Part shown: piece by piece, positions 57,914 through 64,000 of the stretch
Position numbering within the stretch: position 1 is the stretch's first letter
Layout of the letters: every line of letters begins with the position of its first letter
Assembly: GCA_011037195.1 (NCBI GenBank)
Contig: JAAEAF010000095.1
Span: 95,541 to 159,540 of the forward strand
DNA: 64,000 bases
Direction of reading: 5' to 3'
Origin: Triatoma infestans
Lineage: Eukaryota; Arthropoda; Insecta; Hemiptera; Reduviidae
The notes under the pieces: generated by a model
Told to the model about the DNA's origin: nothing
The model's database searches: none
Seen by the model: the letters and a program-made list of their open reading frames with translations, nothing else
Position numbers and translations under genes: made by a program

Positions 57914-58080
57914 AGCGGGGAGTTGGTGTAGTGGCTATTAGCATGGACTTCTAACTGGGAGGTCCCCAGTTCGAGTCCCATGTATAATTGCTAAATTTTA
58001 TATTACTTTACAAAAAGTGATAATGGTAAAGTATGTGTTCCCGCACCACCGTCCACAACCTCATAATTTGGCTTTGACAT
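57914..58080 (+). mobile_element. SINE-3: tRNA-headed repeat, single copy in the window
   Basis: GGGGAGTTGGTGTAGTGG (A-box region), then 'attagcatggacttctaact' and CAGTTCGAGTCCC (B box, ~57968) make a tRNA-like head without a full cloverleaf. The following AT-rich body to ~58080 contains 'gtgttcccgcaccaccgtcc'. No target duplication was found. Because the 3' half does not pair as a tRNA acceptor, it is read as a SINE rather than a tRNA gene. Confidence 0.55.
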
Positions 58081-60301
58081 TAATATTTTTAGATTGCCAT
58101 TTAGGACAGGGAATGATCATAAAAACCAACGCATATATTTAGAAAGATAAACCACAGATGGCTTCCAACTAGACAAATCTTTTCTAGTTTACTGTAATTT
58201 ACTAATTTCAAAACTTCATTTCTTGATTATAATTAATTAAATTTTGAGCAGTATTTAATACAAGATCAATGATAAACGTAAAAACTAATTATTTCCTGTA
58301 TGACCCATAACACTGCTGGACCCATAAATTTAGATAATATTGTAACCCCATGCCTGATTTCTTGGTTTAGATTACATATTTACAGATTACAAAAAAAAAT
58401 GCAGAAATCTATGCATCATAAAAATAATTTATTTCAACGAGAAGGAACATAATATTTCTCCCTTTTCTAAAATTCGACGACAACCAGTCGACTAATAAAC
58501 ACTTGCACATCTTTCATAGATATGAGCAGTAAAATCATTAAGCTAATCCCCCACTGTTCTCTAACAAAACCCACATGTCCGGCAAAAGGAAGATGTTACA
58601 TACAGAATTAGTGGACCATTAGACTGAAGGCCCTATGCCAATCTGATCCTAAATACCTTGAACCCAAGATCTCCTTTACGTAAGCGTAGCTAATCCAATA
58701 TTATGGTTATCAACCAAACAATGGCTGTTCAATCTACTGTGCTTTGATTTGTCCATTAGCTAAATTTCAATACCATTCCAGAGGTTATCTCTGGTTGTAT
58801 AGCCACGGAGGACAGAATGTTTATGGTAAAACTAACAGATTAACTAATAATAAAAAAAAAAATTGGGCAGTGAGCAAATATATAATCCTAGTTTTTGTAA
58901 AATTTTTATTACTTTCAAATTACCACCGATGATAATTAAGTCAAGTGATGATTGTTTAAGTTTGATCAAAATAAATTATTATAAAAAAAAGAAAAGAGAA
59001 AGCTAGTTTGTGTTCTATATTTAGCATATCTTTCCGAGTGCATAAATTTATGAGAATATTTACGCGATTAAATGTTTAAATTTCAAAAAAGTATGTAATT
59101 TATATGTTCATATGTGTAAATTATACGTATTCACGTTCCAAAAACTACTGTTCAGTATAAACTCGATATTTTTTCATACCATCCAGTAACAAGAAATGTT
59201 TAGAGGCTCCTAACTTCATATATGCAAACTTAATAGTAAGCATAAAACTAAAAAAAAAACAATAAATATTTGCATCGTCTTCTACAAATTTATTACTATG
59301 ACAGTATTAATTTTTCACACTATATTTTTTTGTTTTTTTTTACAAATTTTAACAGTTCGTTTATATAATCTACTCATAAATAATAACAAAGATATAATAG
59401 TGTCTTTTATCAAAATACGCGGTGAAAGAGATGAAGATCTGCTTTGATTTTTGTAAACATTATTGTTATCTCAAACCTTATTATTAATCTTTGGAAGGTG
59501 TCAAAATATTATTTCCTAATTTCATGCAATAACAAAAAATAAAAAAAAATATAAAAAAGATACATAAAACTAAGATGTAGGAAACAATATATATATATAT
59601 AATTAAGAAATTAAAAAGAAATTTAAGAAACGAAAAATACAAGATAAAAAATTGTGCAATAAAATGCAGGCAGTGTTGGCATACAGTTTTTAAGTTAATT
59701 ACTATTTTTTTGAAAAGTGAATTCCGTAAAAAGTAAAAAAAATTAAAAAAAAAGAACATTTGAAGCCTTTTTTAAATCTGATAATTGTCTGATCTTAATG
59801 CGATCTAATTAAATTTACTTTATATCAACAAAATATTTGAGCAGTTGATTTATTTTTTTTTAATTTTGTTTTATCTAGAACCAATTTTAAATTATATCTC
59901 GTTTATATTTTAAAATAATTGATAAAATATTTTAATTTTGTATAGTAATGTTTAATGAAATATCACAAGAATTTACCGGAAGTAAATTTAAAAAATATAT
60001 ATATTCCTTAGTTACGGAAATTGCGATTGATACCGTTCCAACACTAAACAAAAAAACTAAAAAAAAAAAAAAAAAAAACAAACAACACAAAGTGACAGAC
60101 ACATAAACATGCAATTTAAGCTAAAAAAAAAACTTATGGAAAAACAACATCCTTTTTCTGCTGTTTTCCCTTCAAATTTTCTCTTTTTCTTTAAAATAGT
60201 AAATAAATAAACCGTTCACAATTTTCTTTTTATCTCTTTTGTGATCAGTTTATTTATCCATCCTTACTGACTACAGGAATTACTTCCTAAGAAAATCGTA
60301 C

Positions 60302-60739
60302 CTGATTGCTTCGTATTCATCATCCACTTGTTTAGTAGCTCTCAACCAGATCAATGAACGTTCAGCATCCTTTGAACGATCGACCATGAACAGATAGAAT
60401 GGCGATTCGGGCATCATTACAAATAAGGCGAAGAATACAATTGGCGTAATCGCGCAACAGTATGTGTAGTTTTGATACGACAAAAATGGTCCAGTCACAT
60501 ATACATACAGTATGCCCAAATACCACATTGTTTGAAAATGTCCACTCAATTCGCCTCTGATTCTTGGCTCAGAGATTTCTGCTATATACATTGGCGCTAC
60601 AGTATATACAATAGCTACTGCGGCACCTTGTATTATCCTGACTACAAACAATACTGGCAAGGATCTTGTTGTCAGAATTAATATCCAGCTCACCATACAC
60701 ATCGGTCCTGTCATTAATAGAAGTGGTTTACGTCCGTAC
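60302..60739 (-). CDS. Tret1-like: Tret1-like sugar transporter gene 1, middle exon (TM3-TM6 and loop)
   Basis: The exon starts after TTTCATTACAG (G completes Arg) with YGRKPLLLMTGPMCMVSWIL, followed by RIIQGAAVAIVYTVAPMYIA, EISEPRIRGEL, TM5-6, MMPESPFYLFMVDR (PESP motif at the start of the central loop) and ends DDEYEAI + AG at donor CAG|GTACGA. All three MFS sugar-porter signatures of this half (GRK, EI-x-P-RG, PESP) are intact. It joins the 62211 exon upstream and the 55304 exon downstream in phase 2. There is no intron at the RIIQG or post-TM6 positions used by gene 2. Confidence 0.94.
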
Positions 60740-62210
60740 CTGTAATGAAAAGAATTTTTTTTTTGTTACATATAAGCTAGTTTTGTAGACTATGATTTAA
60801 TGATTCATTTAAGGTAAGTTGAAGTGGTGCCACAATAGTCTTAGTTGATTTATTTTAAGTTAATTTTCATTTGTAATATTATCATAATAATTTCCTCAAT
60901 GTATCTTATAGTTTTTTTTTAAATGACCAAATTATATTGAAACCCAAAATATGTTATAAACGTCATAAACCTTGATACGTGGCTTCATTTCAACTTGTCT
61001 AAGGTAAAGCATTTATTTATGTTAGTAAACGATTTAGATTTATTTACATACATTAAACCTAGGTTTATATCAGAATTGAATCCCTCAATATGGGCGTGAG
61101 AATCAATTTCAAAATTTCTTATCTTAGGATACGATCATAATAATTGTTAAATTGAGCAAAGAGACTTTAGTGCCCTAAAAATTTATCGCATGCCCAGTTA
61201 TAGACGAATGTTTATTTTTTTATTTGGTATGTTTTGTGTTTATCTCCAATGCACCTGCAGAACATTCGTGTACAACTGAGCATGCATTAAATTCGGAGGA
61301 TACCAAATTTCTCGTCAATGTAAATAATTGTTGCGAACGTGTCGTAAGAGAGTGGGGTGGAAATTGAGAAATAGAAAAACTATTTAAACAGAGATGATGG
61401 ACTCTGTCTCAGCAGAACATGGCTGCCTCTGTACAGGAAAAGAAAAGAAAAAAAGAAAGGGAAAAAATAACGATTTTCCAGAGCAAAACAAGGCTTCCAT
61501 TTTGGCAGAAACTCAGTGGGAAGGGAGACTTTAACTCTGTCCAACCAATCACCGCCAGCTAATCATATGCATGGCAGGGAAAAATTAGACCCTGCCCGTT
61601 ATCTATTTATAGTTATCAGTCAGTTAGTTAGTTATAGCTTATGTTATCAGTTACCTTAGGCCTCGCCCCTGAATCGAACCTCCCAGTTTCTAGCCAGTAC
61701 TTATTTTGGCATTCAAGGCTGCTGAAGAAGCCTACACCAATATGTGCGAAATGTCGATTTATAAAGAATCATTGTTGCGGTTTCAATTCAAGAACCTAAT
61801 AGAACAAATTTATCAGTTTAAAGTTGAAAAGTGCAGTTAACAGAAAGATTTTTTCCGAATATTCGAAATAGTTTAGGAAAATCTCATGTATATCGAGAAT
61901 AATAGTCAACACAAAAACACTCGAACATATTTTCAGTATTCTTCATTATATTGAAAAAAAATTTACTGAAACTTTGGATATTATCTGAATAGATTTTTTT
62001 AAAAATATTTTTGTTTTAGTTAATGATCAAGAATTAATATCAACATTATTCTAACATTTAGAAAGTTCCTTAGCCCTTTTAAAGGGACCATGAATTAAAT
62101 TATGATTTTTTTTTTTTTTAAATTTAGTAAGCAAAATCATCAGAGTTTTTAAAGAATTTTTAGTTCATATTTTTTTTTATTGGTATATTTAAAAAAAAAC
62201 AAAAACATAC
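60740..62210 (-). other. intron of Tret1-like gene 1 (~1.5 kb)
   Basis: Donor GATAG|GTATGT at 62210 and acceptor TTTCATTACAG at 60740, phase 2. AT-rich. A motif near 61728-61770 ('gctgctgaagaagcctacac' and 'gcgaaatgtcgattta') resembles the arm motif of foldback elements ('cctgaagaagacaaac...cgaaacgtcg'), so a fragment may lie here. Confidence 0.8.
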
Positions 62211-62388
62211 CTATCTGCTAATAAACCTGCGGGTACTGTGATAAACATTTCACCAAATTCAACTGAAGCAACCAACCATGAAGTATGATCAGTATTCATT
62301 GGTATCTCACTGCCTGGTGCTATCAATCTCGACATTAGTGGTTCAAGCCACGTGAAGCAGATAGCAGTCATCGCCACGGACAGCGAAC
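62211..62388 (-). CDS. Tret1-like: Tret1-like sugar transporter gene 1, second exon (end of TM1, TM2)
   Basis: The exon encodes SLSVAMTAICFTWLEPLMSR, LIAPGSEIPMNTDHTSWLVA and SVEFGEMFITVPAGLLAD, ending AG at donor GATAG|GTATGT so that AGG (Arg) forms with the next exon, giving ADRYGRKP. Acceptor TTCTTCACAG at 62389. It begins by finishing a codon with two bases (probably Gly), the same phase as gene 2. The upstream exon with the start codon is not visible between 62389 and 64000 and may be small or beyond the window. The same position in gene 2 (after VD) has no intron. Confidence 0.9.
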
Positions 62389-62599
62389 CTGTGAAGAACA
62401 AAGAAAAAAAGGAGAATTAACAATTTTTTATATATGTAATAAAAAAAGTTCGAAAGATTAATGAAAGAAAATAAAATATTGAATAGAAATAAAATTTGAT
62501 AGATTTCATATTTAATAAGAATATTATTACTTTAACTTATATAGTATAGTGGAATGATTCTATTGCTACTATTAGCGTATACATCGAAAGCATTGCTAG
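62389..62599. other. upstream intron of gene 1, AT-rich
   Basis: Nothing recognised. Confidence 0.5.
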
Positions 62600-62940
62600 A
62601 TTTATAAATTTTGAAGAAAATCAGTTCACCGGAAGTGGGGGTTTCATCAATTTGAAATATTTTCCGGAAAAATTTATTTTAATATTCTGGGTGGCGGGCG
62701 GGGTGGGTGGGCGGCGGTAGGTTTTGTCTAAATTTGAACTGCTATTATATGTGATTAAGACAAAGACAATATAACCATATTCAGATAATCAAATATAATC
62801 TTCACCTAATTTATTTATATGTTATAAGCCTATTATACTTTTTGTACGTATTGCAAGGTTAATAGAAAATTAGTAAATAAAAATTTTAATACTTGCATTT
62901 AGAGAAAGTGGGATGAATATTTCACATCAGATTTTTAGGT
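62600..62940 (-). repeat. family K copy, 5' unit, with a G-quadruplex-like cluster
   Basis: Reverse copy with TTCACCGGAAGTGGGG at 62624, 'ttttccggaaaaatt', a G-rich cluster at 62689-62714 in place of the C-run block and a degraded terminus TTAGAGAAAGTGGGATGAAT with 'atttcacatcagattttta' at 62899-62937. Confidence 0.6.
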
Positions 62941-63719
62941 TAGATTTCCAATCAAAACAAAGTACCAAAAAAAACAAAAGGGTTTCCAATCGAAACAAAG
63001 TAGCTAGATCGATAATTATGAACGTAACTATTAATTTCTACATTAATTTATCACCACTACCGTTTCGCTCTTATTAATATGATTTAGTCTTTTAATGGAT
63101 TATGTTCGTGTTTTATTAGATTACTATTGGATTTCTGTTTCAATACCTAATTACGTGTTGTTTTTTCTCAGTTATTTTAGTTTTCTATAACTGAGAAAGA
63201 CAAAAAAAGAAACCTCCTTTCTCAATCGTACGTAAATACTTCTTTAAGAATAGGCAATCGGCTTTTCCACTTCGTGAATTAAAATTTGTCTGTAATTACA
63301 TTTTACATAAAGAATTGAATTAATTGTTTATCCAGTACTTGTTGTACACGCTATTTCTCATATATTTACCACTGTATTAATAAACCAATAATCTATTAGG
63401 AAAGTTTTTGTTTAAGGATAATTTGCAGCTATAAATTTAATAATTACTTTCTTTTGTTCTAGAAAATTAACGAATAACAGATTGGAAATAAATAATATTT
63501 ATTAGAATAAAGGAAAATGAAAGTATATTATTATACTGTTTGGGAAAGTTGGAGAGATATCTGGAATAATGTCGAGTACGCTTAGACCCGCAATACCTCT
63601 AGATATAACGTATAGCATACACAGTTAGGTTGAACTAGGGAGAGTTAGATAATTAAATTGACAGTACTATGTGCCTATAAAGATAACCAATGTTCGTAAA
63701 CATCAACTACTTTTTTTAA
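62941..63719. other. unassigned AT-rich DNA
   Basis: 'ttccaatc(a/g)aaacaaagta' occurs twice (62946 and 62984). No first exon of gene 1 could be identified here. Confidence 0.45.
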
Positions 63720-63912
63720 GCGGCGTTTACACGATCAATAATATTGACAATACTTTAGAGTATTGACAATAATATTGATCGTGTAACGTGAAAAAAATGT
63801 ATTGATGGTCGGTATTGACAAGAGTATTGATGAAATTCAGATTTTCTATCAATACTGAGAATTGGAGGGGATATCGACAATATTATTGGTCAGTTCAATA
63901 GTTTTATCGAAC
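63720..63912. mobile_element. palindromic AT-rich element or element end
   Basis: TACACGATCAATAATATTG with 'acaatact' (63730-63756) is followed, after a 3-base gap, by its inverted copy (63760-63786) with two mismatches in 27. Related 'tattgac'/'gtcaata' words recur to 63905. It looks like a small inverted-repeat transposable element or a double terminus. Confidence 0.55.
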
Positions 63913-64000
63913 GTTGCAACTAACCTGTACAAAACAAAAGCGATACTATTATAATAGGTTAAAGAATTCTATGTAATGAACTCTCCTATAATATATTAAA

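Larger units (their letters stand above)
56097..60301 (-). other. intron of Tret1-like gene 1 (~4.2 kb)
   Basis: Runs from donor ATCAG|GTACGA (60301) to acceptor TTCTTGAACAG (56097), phase 2 on both sides. It contains a GC-richer tandem repeat (56278-56520), a TG microsatellite near 57256-57270, a SINE-3 copy (57914-58080) and AT-rich sequence with no other recognised gene. A retained-intron reading would end after RYDFLRK at TAA. Confidence 0.85.

Overview
The window is AT-rich eukaryotic DNA, almost certainly from an arthropod and probably an insect. Protein-coding sequence is carried on short exons with GT/AG splice sites, the only recognisable host genes are insect-style Tret1-like sugar transporters, and much of the rest is non-LTR retrotransposons, tRNA-derived SINEs and foldback elements. 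The repeat types resemble those of large hemipteran genomes, but the sequence alone does not prove the order. Nothing bacterial, viral or CRISPR-like was seen.

Host genes. Two incomplete sugar-transporter genes (major facilitator superfamily, MFS) lie in the same orientation on the minus strand. Gene 1 (right, 55304..62388) has three exons that join in frame and encode 469 residues through a stop codon. Only the exon carrying the start codon is missing. Gene 2 (left, 7088..12590) has two exons in frame. Its first exon and its C-terminal exons were not found. The genes share the family fold but differ in intron positions. Two further exon-like open frames (27860..28578 with a SINE between the halves, and 37939..38270 on the minus strand) could not be assigned.

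Mobile DNA. A full-length LINE ('LINE-C', 48675..53913) is flanked by a perfect 15-bp target-site duplication. It encodes a coiled-coil/RNA-binding ORF1 and an ORF2 with endonuclease and reverse transcriptase. The two lie in one reading frame, separated only by a single UAG. Older relatives are at 24.9-27.8 kb (minus, split by a ~1.09-kb foldback element) and 44.1-44.8 kb. A decayed Jockey-like element occupies 22.54-24.89 kb. At least five 3' fragments of RNase H-bearing, I-clade-like LINEs ('LINE-I') are present. One SINE family ('SINE-1') with a tRNA-like head occurs in copies with two different 3' tails. One of these tails resembles LINE-I 3' ends. Two further tRNA-headed SINE types occur once each.

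The most abundant element is an unnamed dispersed repeat, here called 'family K'. It has a terminal motif near CTTTCTCTTACTCC, internal units of roughly 300 bp built around ACTTCCGGTTAACCGATTTT, a C-run (CCCCACCCCTCCCC) cluster and a CA/GA microsatellite. More than a dozen copies lie across the window. The remaining sequence is AT-rich with no recognised gene. LINE, SINE, family and copy names are local labels.
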